DNA of 64,000 nucleotides from Alternaria dauci (GCF_042100115.1 NC_091276.1:744001-808000); one strand, 5' to 3'. Shown: positions 37,071 through 49,588, counted from the first letter of the stretch. Translations and numbers: made by a program. The notes: generated by a model from the sequence alone, not told the origin.

Positions 37071-37560
37071 TATGGAAGCTTTGAGTTAGTGATGCGACTT
37101 CTGGCATGGTGATCGAAATGGGACCGCACGTCGTAGACCCAGTCGATACTAGGGATGAACAAGAATACGGTCTGGAGCTTCGAATAGTGGATTCGTAACT
37201 ATACCCGTAGCTTGTAAATACCAACTAGAACTCGGGATCCCCTAAAATGAGGAAATGATATACAGTGCGGTAAAGCACGAAGAAGCTTATCTGTTCCAAG
37301 TCCCACCCGCTAAAGTTGAGAATCCCCCTAAAAGGATATGCACATTTTGTTATCACCACCTTGACAGATGATAGCACTGTATACCTTTAGAGCAAATGTA
37401 ATCCTGGTACAGATCGCAAAAACAAGCGCCTTTGTACAGCTCACACTTTCAACCCCGCGGATTCGGGATCGGAAGTGTCTTGCCCAGGCTGCAGCCGTGG
37501 CTGTGCTAGACGAGGCCACATCTGACGTGTATCCTTGTAAAACCCTACATGTAACTACAC
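37071..37560. other. Intergenic
   Basis: 3' flank of the hypothetical gene and promoter of the next one. Nothing recognised. Confidence 0.35.
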
Positions 37561-38704
37561 ATGCAGACTCCGTTCGCCGAAGAGTCGAGTTGCATATCCA
37601 GATTCGCTTGTGTCGTATACCTGGTACTATTTGTGTTTGTAATTCTGCATTCTACACAGGTCATATCAATTGCGGAACGAAAAGGGCACAAAATGGAAAA
37701 CGCCATGTCGCAGTCTCCGCTAGTCGGTGTGGCACTCACTGCAAACCATGCGACTGCATCTGTGCGATGGCCTGACGGAAGTTTCGAAAGCCTGGGTCGC
37801 GTGGAAGGAACGTATGAATACATTGAGATGATGCAACGTCTTTCCATGTCCTCGTCAGAGTACATGAGGTGAGCTGCTAAGCCCACACTCTTTGCGACTA
37901 GATACTGACAATCTCTCTTGTAGTTCCCCATATGGTAACATGGAAGGTCTGTGGGACGGCATCCTACGAAGAGTCTGGCGCGGCGTACGTACGACATTTG
38001 GTCTGGCAGCGTCTGCCGACCTAGCTGTGTTGGCCAGGATGCTCAGAGCAACAGCAAAGATGGCGGAGAATAAAGTCGGATACCCTATATCGGTAATCCT
38101 GAGCTTTCCTGCATTGCCTGCCTTACGCCAGGAAGACGTAGCTTCGGCCATCGAGTACGCGGGATTGCGCACACCGACATTCTGCGGAAAGCAGTTAGAT
38201 GAGCTCGTTGCTGCATATGCCGGCCATGGGATGGGCCTGTCCGACAGCGAACCCGAACTCGCAAGCCATTTTAAGACGCACGAACGCCCGGGACATCATG
38301 TCGTCCTCGTGGAGTACACCGAGGTTGCTGTTCTACTTTACTGCGCAGTGGTAGAAAGGATAAGCGATATCCCCATTGTCGCAAGAGGAATTCGAACAAA
38401 TTTTCAACTGGACAGCAACAGCGGAGCCTCAGTAGAAGAGGTAGGTGATTTTATCTTGGAGTACCTGCATGATATAAGTTCTACTCACACGCACTGGGGG
38501 TTGCCGGAAGAAATCAGTGTCATGATGACGGGAAGCGTGGAAAGTGTTGGCCGCGCAGGGATCCGACAGGCGATTGTAGGGGCCGTTGAAGCATTTGGAT
38601 CGCGGGCCAACGTTCTGTGTTCTGATCCAGAATATGTCGCAGCAAGGGGCGCGGCTGAGATGGCATGGCAAGCAATTCCACAGATGGAGAGTTTCGAGGT
38701 GTGA
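37561..38704 (+). CDS. Hypothetical membrane-anchored protein with ASKHA-like C-terminus
   Basis: Two exons, 37561-37868 and 37924-38704; 1089 nt, 362 residues. A single N-terminal hydrophobic segment (FACVVYLVLFVFVILHS, about 15-31) could be a signal anchor. Then comes a strand-rich opening LVGVALTANHATASVRWPDG, compatible with phosphate-1 of an actin/Hsp70 fold. The end (ISVMMTGSVESVGRAGIRQA, then EAFGSRANVLCSDPEYVAAR, GAAEMAWQ) resembles the adenosine-motif end of such ATPases. I do not see a complete set of nucleotide-binding residues, so it may be a degenerate, fungus-specific relative. An internal Met at 37693 is an alternative start that removes the anchor. A broken relative lies at 51552-51776. 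Confidence 0.55.
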
Positions 38705-39529
38705 AGTCCATCTCTAGCAACGGATTCGGTCTTTTCGGTGCAATGTTTTGAATCGCGATTTGCCTACGTGGCTCAAAGTAGCTAATCGCAACTTCCTTTT
38801 CATCCTTTGAGATGCATATCGTCTGTGCAACTGAGCTGTAGAGATCGTGGTGACTGGGAAGACCCTCGTAGTACATGACGCCACAAAGCAGATCACCCGA
38901 GACAGAAATCAACAGGTATGCAGGAGAATTGCCGGAATGGGCAGGTTGAGATGTGAAACTGCAAGTTTGGGCGAGATTGTGGTTCGCTTGGATGAATCAG
39001 GACCGAATGGTGTTTGTGGGACCAGAACCTGGTAGGCATGCAGGCAATGGCTGGGAACACCTGGCCAGGGGAGTTTTGGAGGGGCAATAATCAGTCTACA
39101 GGTACGGCGATGCTGGGGTCGTCGAGAGACGTGAATGTATGCGCATGAGAAGGGTAGAATGACTTCCAGTAGTGGAGAGACGCTAAGAGGTGGCAGGTAG
39201 TTGTCGACTACGGGTGTTGCAGCCGCGTTGTGCGTTTTGGAGCGTTGCCAAAGTCATCGATGCGCAAGTCACGGGCATGACTGGCACAAGGGGGGTCCAA
39301 GTTCCTCAACGATGACGATAGTGCCGAGCATGGCTCAACCTCAATTCGGACGGCACCTAGGCAGCACAGGCACCTCGCCCTCGTGGCTGCCACTCCCTAC
39401 GCGCAGCAGCTGCAGCTCTCACTAGCCTGTTAATGTATATTGTTCAGTGTATCCATGTCGTTCGCCAGCACTCTACCGTGACCTTGAAGGAGCGCATCTC
39501 GACGGCCAAAACAAGATAGGAGAGGTCCG
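38705..39529. other. Intergenic, promoter of Spo71-like gene
   Basis: About 0.8 kb; no supportable gene or repeat. Confidence 0.35.
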
Positions 39530-42500
39530 ATGCCCGACCAGCAGCGCCTCTCATGGCACCAGCCCGACGTTAGCAATCTGCCCGCCGACTCGTATACCGC
39601 GCAGAAACTGGTATGCATGGCTACGGACTGTACACGTCGCAAGCTAAGACCAGCAGAAACATGCGACGCCCGAGCATCTGCATCTGACCTCGAGACGCTA
39701 CTTCATCGGCCCTATCCCAGTATGCTTTCCCCATTTCCCCATTGGGGCTACCATGGCTCACATGCAAGCAGACAGCATGGCTCAACAAACATCGACGCGA
39801 CTGGTACAAGCACCACCTCCGAATCAACTACTCGACGCGCGCGGCCACCTTCTCTTCCGACCCACGCGAGGCGCGTCAACGGCAGCTGAGCGGCCTCCAA
39901 GGACCCAGTGCCTCTGCCCTCTTCCAGCACAGTTTCCCCCAACCCGAAGAACTCGAAACAGAAGACGACGAGGATGGCGCGCACGACACGGAGGCTAGTG
40001 GAGCCAATGGCGCAGCACATGCGACTGCCGCGACTCCACCAGCCTTGCAGGTTCCGCGTGCTTCAGACCAAAAGAGCGATGTCGTGGAAGATGCCGAGTA
40101 CGATGAGTTCGTAGACGCACCCTCGGAGCCACAAGACGACGATGCTGAACGCGAACCCCACGAGCGCACAATCCGTCGATCCAGCTCCAAGACCTTCGTC
40201 ACCGCATCCTCCATACCTACAGACGGAGACGAAAATGGAGGGGAATCAGATCAGAGGCAGCCACACGAGCAACGGGAACAACAACAACAATCGCAGGCAA
40301 GTGGCTTACGTGTTCCTTCAGCCCAAGAGGGGGCAGGATCAAAGTCACTGGGCAAGCGCCCACTGTCAAATGTAGAGAGCCTCGGGAATCCTGCGTCAAC
40401 TTTCGGAGCAGCTTCTGTAGATGCAAACTCCACATCTTCATTGTTGCGTAATGCTGACATGGACAAGACACCGGCCTCCGCTGATGTCGATTCGAAGCCG
40501 CCCGCGAAAGGTATACTGGAAAAAGTGAGGAGGAAATCAGGCATCATGTCTTCTTCCTCAGAACAGTCACAAGAGGTCGACCCTGCCACGGGAGAACTGA
40601 CGCGCAAGAAGTCAAATCTACGAAACCTTGTAAAGTTCGACATTCCAGAAGACTCCAGACGCGCTACCCTCCATCTCAAAGCGAAGAAGGCGCAGATGAC
40701 TGTTCAGCGAGCAGGAAGCAAGGTGAGACGACAGAAGATCAAAGATGGGCTGGTCGTCAAGATGGAACGCATGCTTGTGCGAGTTGACGCTGCCGCAGAG
40801 GTTCCCGAGGATTTCGACGAGAACGTCAACCAAAGGGTCGTCTCCCGCGTCAAAGACAAGTGGCGGGAGTACATGATCGTCTGTCGCCACAGCCACAGCA
40901 ATGATGCCGATTTTGTACTGCAATTCTATCAGACTCGGGTGCGTCTCTCCGCCGATTCTCTTCGCACCAAGTTACTAACTTTGTTGACAGGTTATCCCTG
41001 AGATTGAGAGAGCGGGTGCAGGCAAGAAGGCTGCGTACGAGATTCCGCTGGGTAGGAAGACTTGCAAAGTCAATCTCTACTCATCATTGGACAAGTCAAT
41101 GGTCGTGTCCTCGCCGGGTTCACGCGAGACTCTGATCTTTATTATGCAAGCTCGGACTGCATCTAATGCGGTAGAATGGTATACCTTCCTCCGAAATGTC
41201 CTTGGCTGGCAACGCGCTTCCGAACTTCAGATCAGCATACCGGATATGAGCTTGAGCATTCAAATATCTAATCCCTTCGAGAAGCTAGAGGCGTCCCAGA
41301 ATAAAGTGCAGAACGCGGACAACATGGAAGAAGCCCTGCTCAGAACCATGCAAGAAGAGCAGGCCGTTGCGGAAGAGCTGATTAGGCGTTGCCTGGATCA
41401 GCTGCAAGATGCACCCGAGTGGGCAGATGTGCTGGCGTCATGGATGAAGGATCAGCGCATCGGCCTCGCTTGGAAGCGCTACGATCGACTGGAGTGGATA
41501 CATGGAGCCAATGAGCGAAAGATGTATGGCACGATAGCTATGCTCAAGTCGCACGAACTGGAGTTGAGGCCGAAGACACACTACCCTACGACTGCAGTGA
41601 CAAGGAAGAAGCACAAGACGTTGACTGAACCAGTCCCTGTAGAAGGTTTCCTCATCAGGTTGACAGGGCAGCGAGGACGGGCGCAGCGACTAGGTCTCAT
41701 GTACCACAAGCAACTCTACTTTGCTAGCCACGATCAGTATCTTGTCTTCTCACGACCTACAAAGATCACACCACCTCCGCCTCCCAGACTACCTGCGACG
41801 GAAAATGCGAACGTACCGACAGCACAAGCGGTCAAGGACGCAGTGCCAGAAAGCTGGGCGGTCGATCCCTATGCTACCCAGGATGGTCAGGTCGAGTGGT
41901 TGATGGAAGGGCATTCAGGCACGACCGAGGCTAGACGATTGCATGATGAAGACGCAGCAGACGAAGCGGCTCGCAAAGAACAAAATCTGCTCAACTGCGA
42001 TGGCTACATCAACCTTGCGGACGTTGTCAAAGTTCGAAAAGCGCAGCTGGGCGCTAGCCCCGCTGATCAGGACCTCGAGGAGGGTTCTGACGTGGACTTT
42101 GACGAAGAGATTGATGATTCTATGCGCAACGACGGAGCCACAAAAGATCTTGACATTGATCGTACTCTGGAGTTGGTCATGAAAAATGGCCTCATCATCC
42201 GCCTTCAGGTATGTGATCTTCCGATATGCCATCTGCTTTCTTGACTAATCGAGTATTCAGGCCGCAGACAAAGCTCGCCGGAAAGAGTGGATACAACACC
42301 TACGCGCTCTCGCCAAGTACTGGAAACATCGCACCGCCTCCGATATCGCGCTTTACAAAGCGACACGTAGTCGCAATCTCAGCGCCCTTAAGATTGACGA
42401 AGAGACAGAGGCACACGTGGGACAGTTTGCGAGGAAATGGGAGGTGACCCAGTCGTTTGCTTCTCCACAGCTCTACAACATGTGCGGCATCGCTTGCTGC

Positions 42501-43130
42501 CGCAGTATCCATATGAGCGGAATGTTATATCGGAAGCCGCGCATACACGCGCCCTTTACGCGATGCAGCGTTTTGCTGACCGCCGGTACCTTGCTGATCT
42601 TCCGAGACGTCTTGCGAAGCAGAGTCGGCAAACAACTGGCGCATATTCACCACGAGCGCATAGCGAATCTCGATCTCAAGGATTGCTACATCTATTCTGG
42701 TCTCCTAACGGAAAACGACCTCCTCTACCAGAACCTGACGTTTGACGCGAACAAACCAGGTCACCACGCCCTCCCACGTATCTATCTCGAAGACGGCTGG
42801 ACGTCCACTGACGAGGATGTCATGACCACGTTTGTCATCTGGCATGGCAAAGCAAAGAGCTGGTTTCGCGCCGAAGAGGGAGCAGGTGGCGGCGAACAGA
42901 ATCGGAAAGAAGGCAAGCGGACAAAGTTGAAGAGAGTGGCTAAGTTGGGTAGCAAAGGCCGTAGTGTGGTCTTTAGGGCTCGATCGCGTGCCGAGCGAGA
43001 CCATTGGGTGCTGGCGATACAGAATGAGATTGAGAGGATACAAGGTGATAATGCCGACTTCAGACTCGAAGAGAGTGGTGAAAAGGGGATGTCGAATGGT
43101 AGTGTTTGTCGGGGTGATTCGAGTACATAA
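39530..43130 (+). CDS. SPO71: Spo71/Mug56-like PH-domain sporulation protein
   Basis: Exons 39530-39719, 39776-40938, 40991-42208 and 42261-43130; 3441 nt, 1146 residues. Spo71 (yeast) and Mug56 (fission yeast) are meiosis-specific proteins that bind lipid through PH domains during prospore-membrane growth. Visible landmarks are LPADSYTAQKLVCMATDC near the start, TWLNKHRRDWYKHHLRINYS across the first intron, a long acidic/Ser-rich linker, VKFDIPEDSRRATLHLKAKK, and a split PH region from KVNLYSSLDKSMVV. A second PH-like region has EGFLIRLTGQRGRAQRLGLM and DKARRKEWIQHLRALAKYWK. A third Mug56-type block lies near the end (RSHIHMSGMLY-like segment, then RSRAERDHWVLAIQNEIERI). The first intron was placed by frame; it is the least certain. 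Confidence 0.75.
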
Positions 43131-43350
43131 TAGGAGGATAGCTTGGGCATGGTAAAGGAGCTTTGCATTGTACTTTGGCGCATCGGTCCTGGCTGGTATT
43201 CTTGGTCATTGGCAGTTGGGACTGTACACGGTGGCCTACGTTTTGAGTATATATAGTGTTGTATACTTGCTGTTCGCAGTTTACAAAGCATTTTGATTAC
43301 ACGCACATTCTAGTATCTGAAGCACTACAAGACAATTCTAGGTATACGTG
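43131..43350. other. 3' flank of Spo71-like gene
   Basis: Nothing recognised up to the MITE target duplication CGTG at 43347-43350. Confidence 0.3.
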
Positions 43351-43481
43351 CACGCCATAGAAAGGAAAAATCGAACGCCACTCCTGTAGTCGCCTAGGTA
43401 GAGTATTGCTCTACAAAGGAAGATAGATTACTCTCCTGTAGTTGCCTAGTAGGGTGTTTGATTTTTCCCTTCTATGGCGTG
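43351..43481. mobile_element. 131 bp MITE, copy 1
   Basis: Ends are inverted repeats beginning CACGCCATAGAA and ending TTCTATGGCGTG; the arms match over about 27 bp. It is flanked by a perfect 4 bp duplication CGTG (43347-43350 and 43482-43485). Inside is a GTAGAG/CTCTAC hairpin and two related CTGTAGT..GCCTAG blocks. It has no coding capacity and lies about 420 bp before the GPI-protein ATG. A second copy of equal length and the same orientation is at 45112-45242, with about six substitutions between them. Confidence 0.85.
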
Positions 43482-43902
43482 CGTGCATCAAACACAGTCT
43501 TTCCATGTGAACACAGATGTCATACAAGAAAGTTCAGGTGGAGAATCTCGCCACCCGCATCTGCTGTACCGCCCCGAAGCTAGCGCTAATCTGCAGACTT
43601 TGGCGCGAATGCTCTCACATTCACCCCCAATTTGCGGCCACGCGTTGCTCCTGCCTGATACGCTCACCCACGCTGTAGCCTTGGCGATATCAAAACGCGC
43701 TCGGCCCACCCCCCGCCCGAACAAACGGCCGCTGCTATTCGATAAATACGCCCAGATTCTGTTCTCATCTTCTCTTAACCCACTGCCTCTTCTACACTCG
43801 TTTCAAAGAACTGGCTCTATCACCATCAACTTCGAAACAACTCAATCAACACCTTCGATATCTCCAACCACACTCACTTACAAAAAAGTTACCACATCTG
43901 CA
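43482..43902. other. Promoter and leader of the GPI-protein gene
   Basis: A frame open from 43474 runs through this stretch into the coding exon, but the signal peptide begins at 43903, so it is treated as non-coding. The last 100 bp are CA/CT-rich like a leader. Confidence 0.4.
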
Positions 43903-44744
43903 ATGTCTATCTTCAAGAACCTCCTCGCGGCCACCGCCATCGTCAACATCGCCTTCGCAGGCACCGCGTACTCTTCGGATGTAGCGTCCGTTGTCACGTC
44001 CATCCAGCTCGTCACTTCGGTCACCTATATCGACCCGCCAGCGGCTTCGTCCAGCACTCACTGCAACACTTTGACCGTTACAGAGATTGCTCCTCCTAGC
44101 ACTGTGACGGTCATTGCTCCTCCTCCTGGTGCTAGCGGTACCAAGGGTTTGGGGTCTTCCGAGATCGACCGCGTGACCATTCAGACCTCTATTCCGTCTA
44201 CGATCTCAAAGGTATGTGGAACTGATTCATGCACCCGTGTGACTTCTGTCAAAGTCGTTATCGTCTAACACCTCAAAGGTTCAGCCGACAGAGACTTGCG
44301 TCAACAGCCTCCGCACTGTTTCCCATAGCGGCCGGGCTTTTACTATCACTGCCTGCCACATGCCTCCAGCAGGCCTGGTGTCTGTAAGTACTTAATTTAC
44401 TACATGCACAGATCTTCAAGCAACCAGCTAACACGTCCGGACAGTCAACCGTCACTGCCACCGTGAGCAAGACCGAAGATGTTCCCGTGCCTTCGGCTAG
44501 CGCTACCATCGAGACGTCTCTCATCCATGCTACTGTTAACTTTACTGGAAGCCTTGTCAAGCCGTCTTTGAGCCGTACAAACACCTACTCACACACTCTC
44601 CACATGAACGGCACCAAGACTGCTACCGCTAGCGCCTCTTACACGGCTCCCGCTCTCCCTCCCTTTACCGATGCTGCGGACGCTACCAACGTGGGTGCTG
44701 CCGTTCTCTTCGGCGGTGTCTTGATGGCTCTTTTTGGCGCCTAA
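43903..44744 (+). CDS. Ser/Thr-rich secreted protein with likely GPI anchor
   Basis: Exons 43903-44211, 44279-44383 and 44445-44744; 714 nt, 237 residues. The start is set by a signal peptide, MSIFKNLLAATAIVNIAFA, with probable cleavage before GTAYSS. The mature part is rich in Ser, Thr, Val and Pro (VTSIQLVTSVTYIDPP, TVTEIAPPSTVTVIAPPPGA) and has four or so Cys. The C-terminus is a hydrophobic tail, NVGAAVLFGGVLMALFGA, after small residues (DAADAT), the layout of a GPI-attachment signal. Probable cell-wall or surface protein. First intron read-through would give a truncated protein ending at 44266-44268. The gene sits between two MITE copies. Confidence 0.75.
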
Positions 44745-45111
44745 GCGTTTGAAGTGTAGGGTTGCATGGAGACAGATTTGGAGTCTTCAGACTGGAAACT
44801 GGCGAGTTTGATGGTGAGAGTACATTAGGTATAGCCTGAGGTTGATCTATAAGCCCCGTCTTTGGATCCCCACACTGCATGTTAGATGACGAGTAACGAC
44901 ATGCTGCTCGATAATGAATTTCATGATCCCAAAGCTCTTTCTTCAGTCATGTGGATGCCCATGACTAACTGCCTGCTTGATTTGACATGATGACGCTATA
45001 ATATGATACAATATGCCTGTATGACTACGTGCTGAGAGACTTTCCGATGCTGCAGCAGCATAGTAGGACGATGAACAGATACCTAGTCTGTATCCTTGGG
45101 AATGAAAGTGG
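44745..45111. other. 3' flank of the GPI-protein gene
   Basis: No gene seen up to the second MITE, whose 4 bp duplication GTGG begins at 45108. Confidence 0.3.
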
Positions 45112-45242
45112 CACGCCATAGAAGGGAAAAATCGAACGCCACCTCTGTAGTCGCCTAAGTAGAGTATTGCTCTACAAAGGAAGATAGATTGCTCTCCTGT
45201 AGTTGGCTAGTAGGGTGTTTGATTTTTCCCTTCTATGGCGTG
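45112..45242. mobile_element. 131 bp MITE, copy 2
   Basis: Same length, ends and orientation as the copy at 43351-43481. It is flanked by a perfect 4 bp duplication GTGG (45108-45111 and 45243-45246). Both arms share CACGCCATAGAAGGGAAAAA, whereas copy 1 has one substitution in its left arm. It lies about 340 bp before the eIF2-alpha ATG, so it may sit in that promoter. Confidence 0.85.
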
Positions 45243-45584
45243 GTGGTGAGGTCGCAGAAAGATGGGACGGAGGTTGCGCGTTACCGAAAGCGGCTTGGCG
45301 TTTGTTGCCCCACGGCGGCGGGCGATCTCACACAGTGAGTGGGCAAATCTAGGTTGAGTCACTGCGAACCAACTACTTTGACGCTTCCACTTGGTCTCCG
45401 CTCAGCCCACCGAAAGACATCGCACTCGATCCATCCCCAAAGTCGCCCACATCGTCGGCTGCACGAAAACTCTGAAAATTCCTGTCCACAGGCGAGGAAC
45501 AGTACTTGAAGCGACCCCACTCGGCGACAGCCCAACGACGTTACCCAAGTCCACGCAGGAGAAGACGAAAAGCACACATTCATC
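45243..45584. other. Promoter and leader of eIF2-alpha
   Basis: About 340 bp between the MITE and the ATG. No TATA box is obvious; CA- and GA-rich near the start codon. Confidence 0.35.
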
Positions 45585-46672
45585 ATGTCTCTCACAAATT
45601 GCCGATTCTACGAGGAGAAGTACCCGGAGGTGGAGAGCTTCGTCATGGTCAACGTGAAGCAGATTGCAGAGATGGGCGCATACGTCAAGTTGCTGGAATA
45701 CGGTGGGTTCAGGACATGTTGAAGGTGTATTACGAGCGAGACTAAGAGGATCTAGACAACATCGACGGCATGATTCTGCTCTCCGAACTCTCGCGAAGAC
45801 GTATTCGATCGATCCAAAAGCTCATCCGAGTTGGCCGCAACGAAGTCGTCGTCGTACTCCGTGTAGACAAGGACAAGGGTTACATCGATCTGTCGAAGCG
45901 CCGAGTGTCGCCTGAGGACATCGTCAAGTGCGAGGAGCGATACAACAAGTCAAAGATGGTACACAGCATCATGCGCCACGTCGCGGAGAAGACGCAGACA
46001 CCCATCGAGGAGATTTACCAAACAATCGGCTGGCCGCTCAACAAGAAGTACGGACACTCGATCGATGCCTTCAAACTCAGCATTACGAACCCCGAGGTCT
46101 GGAACGATGTCACGTTCCCCAACGACGTTCTCAAGGAGGAGCTCCAGAGCTACATTGGCAAGAGGTTGACACCTCAGCCTACCAAGGTCCGATCGGACAT
46201 TGAGGGTATGTTGGAGGAACCAACACAGTACAAGCACTTTTACTGACGTCTGTAGTCACCTGCTTCGGATACGAGGGTATCGACGCCGTCAAGACAGCCC
46301 TGCGGTGCGCCGAGGCGAAGAACACGCCCGAGAACCAGGTCAAGGTCAAGCTCGTATCTCCACCTCTTTACGGTATGTGATGGTCGAGCAAGTATACACG
46401 TTGTTTTGCTAACTTTCTCAGTCCTCACCTCGCAATGTCTCGACAAGAACGCCGGTATCGCATGCCTCGAACAAGCTATTATCGACATCAAGGAGAACAT
46501 CTCAAAGGCCGGAGGTGACTGCCAGGTCAAGATGGCACCAAAGGCTGTCACGGAGAACGACGATGCCGAGTTGGCTGCGCTCATGGAGAAGCGTGAGCGC
46601 GAGAACCAGGAAGTCAGCGGTGACGAGGACGAGAGCACGAGCGACGAGGGTGGTGTTGCTGAGGCCGACTAA
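45585..46672 (+). CDS. SUI2: Translation initiation factor eIF2 alpha subunit
   Basis: Part of the eIF2-GTP-Met-tRNA ternary complex and the target of Gcn2-type stress kinases. Exons 45585-45702, 45756-46205, 46256-46372 and 46422-46672; 936 nt, 311 residues, standard length. The N-terminal S1/OB domain starts [20 protein letters not shown]. The kinase site is in [12 protein letters not shown], Ser52 counted from Met (Ser51 in the usual numbering), fully conserved. The middle helical domain ([19 protein letters not shown]) and the alpha/beta C-terminal domain are intact, and the tail is acidic ([13 protein letters not shown]). Confidence 0.97.
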
Positions 46673-47334
46673 GGGGCCAAGGAATGACTTGCACACGAGC
46701 GACCATGATAATGAAGACCAAGGGGCATCTGCAAAAGTGGGCACGGGCGTTTGAGGCGTCGATTTGGTGGTTCACGAGCATGCACAAGAGGCGTCTCGAC
46801 CTGTACAGCACCTTGTCTTCACCCACATGCATATCTGCGTTTGAGCATAGAGCGGAGGGTTACAAAAACGGCTTTTAGCGGCTCTAGCAGCAAATCAAGA
46901 ACGAACAAGTAGTAATGTCCCAATTTTCTTACTCAACCGTCGAGTCGGATGCAGCCGTTGGTGTTGGCCCAGCAGTAGGCGGGAGCTTGGACCGTGTCGC
47001 TTGGTGGAGCGGGAGATGGACATGGTGCGATGACGCCGTGGGCCGCCGAGCATTCAGGTGTGTCAATCCAGGTTTAGCCAACACTAGCACGGCTTTATCG
47101 TGGATCCTCCTGCTGCTTTGTTGTCTCTCTGACACCGCAGCTTCCCTCCTGCCCACCTCCCGGGCGAGTTGTGCTGCATTGTTGCATTCGCGCATTCTCG
47201 TTTTTCGAAGCTCGACGCTACCTCGGTACTTTGCTGCTGGGTACTTGACTTGGATAGCTCGACACGGTTCTTGTTGGCCCAAGCTTGATAGAACTTGAGC
47301 GAGATAAAAGCGCTTACCGAGCTACGCCGCAACA
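46673..47334. other. Intergenic, promoter of the TRP channel
   Basis: About 0.66 kb; the ORFs 46915-47298 (plus) and 46929-47282 (minus) overlap and are not supported. Confidence 0.35.
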
Positions 47335-49588
47335 ATGGTGCGATGGAACGAGCTGTTCAGTTCGGACGGTCAGAGGGGAAGGCACAGGCTTCAGGATGAA
47401 GCGAGCGCGCGTATGTCCCTCGTATTGTTTCTTCCGCCTCTAGAACTAACACTCGCCAGTCCTGCCAACGGCGCGTCGCGAACACCTCCCTCCTCCACCC
47501 ATCGACCCCAAGGATGTCACCATAGTCGCCCTGCGATTGAAGCATCAGATCGAACAAGTCGTGCCCTGTGAGCTCGAAGAGGACCTAGTCACCAGGGCGC
47601 ATAGCAGCATCATCACCGACGCAGTGCTCGAGACGGCCAAGCAAGCAGGCGCTCCCGAGCACAATGCCTGCGTCGTCTTCTGCCTGCTGCAGGTGAAGAA
47701 GTGGTTTAAGAAGCAAGCCACTGCAGAGCTATGGGATGCCGACCTACACGAAGTCCGCGCTGTGGCGGCAGAGATCATGGCCAAGCGCCTGATTGAGGCC
47801 GAAGAGGATACATCATATCTGTTCGAGGAGGTGCTACTCAAGCGCTACTCGACACTGATTGATGGAGAGCCAACTACGCCTGCCAATGTCATCGAGAAGG
47901 CTGTCGATCTCCACGCTGTGACAGTCATCGGATCGTCCGGCTACCAGAAGTGCATCAACTACCTATGGCGCGGATGGGTAGTCCAGGACGACCAGGACCC
48001 CAGCCGCTTTGTCCCGTACGAGAACAAGACCAACACCAGCTACTGGGCCCATCTGGACCCAGATCGCATGCGAGTTCCAAAGTACCAGAACTGGGTGCAG
48101 ATCGCCATGACCCTCGTCTTCCTGGCTCTTTATACTGCCGCCATCAACACCATCAACTCCTCTGGTGACCTGGATGTTGTCGAAGGTCTGCTGTATCTCT
48201 TCACCCTGGGCTTCATCTGCGACGAGGTGAACAAGTTCTGGAAGGTCGGACGAGTCTACATCTCCTTCTGGAACATGTTTAACAGCACCTTGTACGCCCT
48301 GCTCACTGTCAGCTTCGTCTTGCGCATGGTAGCTCTCGGGCATCCAATGAGTGATGAGAAGGACACGAGACGCAACTACCTGAACAAGATGAGCTACGAC
48401 TTCCTGGCCTTTACCGCGCCCATGTTCTGGATGCGTCTACTGCTTTACCTCGACACCTTCCGCTTCTTCGGCGCCATGCTCGTTGTCCTCAAGGTCATGA
48501 TGCGCGAGTCGCTCATCTTCTTCATGCTACTGCTTGTTGTCATGATAGGATTCTTCCAAGCTTTTATTGGTCTCGACGTCGCCGACGATCAGCTTGCGGA
48601 CGACACTGTCTTTGTGTTCCAGGCCATGTTGAACGCCGTCATGCAGTCTCCTGAATTCGAGGGCTTCGACAACTTCTCGGTACGCCACAACTTCTATACT
48701 CAGATCAAGTATGAGCTAACAAGCAATAGCCTCCCTTTGGTATCATTCTTTACTACATCTTTACATTCGTCGTCATGGTTATCCTGCTGAACGTCCTCAT
48801 CGCTCTCTACAACTCCGCCTACGAAGACATTACACAGAACGCCATTGACGAATACATGGCCCTTTTTTCGCAGAAGACGATGCAGTTTGCCCGCGCTCCT
48901 GACGAGAACGTCTTCATCGCTCCTTTCAATCTCGTCGAGATGTTCTTTCTTATCCTCCCATTCGAGTGGTGGATGGACGAGAAGCGCTACGACAGACTGA
49001 ACGACATGGTACGTATTTTTTCTTGTATATCCTGCTTACCACTCCGCTGTCTAAATGATGATTATCTATGTATTTGCTACTTCAGAGCTTCGGCTATGAG
49101 ACAATTATCACCTAGTACTGATTACAGCACCTTTTCATTCATCTTTTGCAAGCTGTACTGCATCCACAGTCAAACTGACACCAGAACAGGTCATGGCAGT
49201 GATATACTCTCCCCTTCTTGTCGTCACTGCTTTGCTTGAACAGCAAGAAGCCTGGGTCGTCAAAGAAAACCGTCGCCGCGGCGAAGACGACGAAGACACT
49301 ACCATGGAGTGGGAACAAGCTCTCGAAGGCTGTGACTTCGAAGCCGATGGCTGGGATAAGAAGGTTCAGGCTACGCGTCCTAATGTCGAGGTTGACACTG
49401 CGGTCTTGGAAATTCGACAGCTGAGGAAAGAAGTCAAGGAGTTGAAGGACATGATGAAGATGCTAGTCGAGGGCAAGAAGGAAGGCTGGGGCGGCGACAC
49501 GCTTGGCCAGAGCGGATTGGCGCAATTGGACGCGGGAAAGTTGGGTATGCAGGGTGAAAGTAGCGAACACGGGGGACGGGATGAGTAA
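47335..49588 (+). CDS. YVC1: Vacuolar TRP-type cation channel Yvc1
   Basis: Calcium-permeable channel of the vacuolar membrane that responds to hyperosmotic shock. Exons 47335-47410, 47460-48679, 48730-49008 and 49190-49588; 1974 nt, 657 residues, the usual length. The cytoplasmic N-terminus carries ALRLKHQIEQVVPCELEEDL. The membrane part follows from about residue 235 (WVQIAMTLVFLALYTAAINT), with the S4-S5 area FRFFGAMLVVLKVMMRESLI, S5 (FFMLLLVVMIGFFQAF), the pore region (FQAMLNAVMQSPEFEGFDNF) and S6 (VVMVILLNVLIALYNSAYED). The C-terminus ends in an acidic stretch and a coiled coil (VLEIRQLRKEVKELKDMMKM). The last intron, 181 nt, is long for this window. Confidence 0.9.

Noticed and set aside
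43474..43902. N-terminal extension of the GPI-protein frame
   Set aside because: It starts inside the MITE and would hide the signal peptide that begins at 43903.
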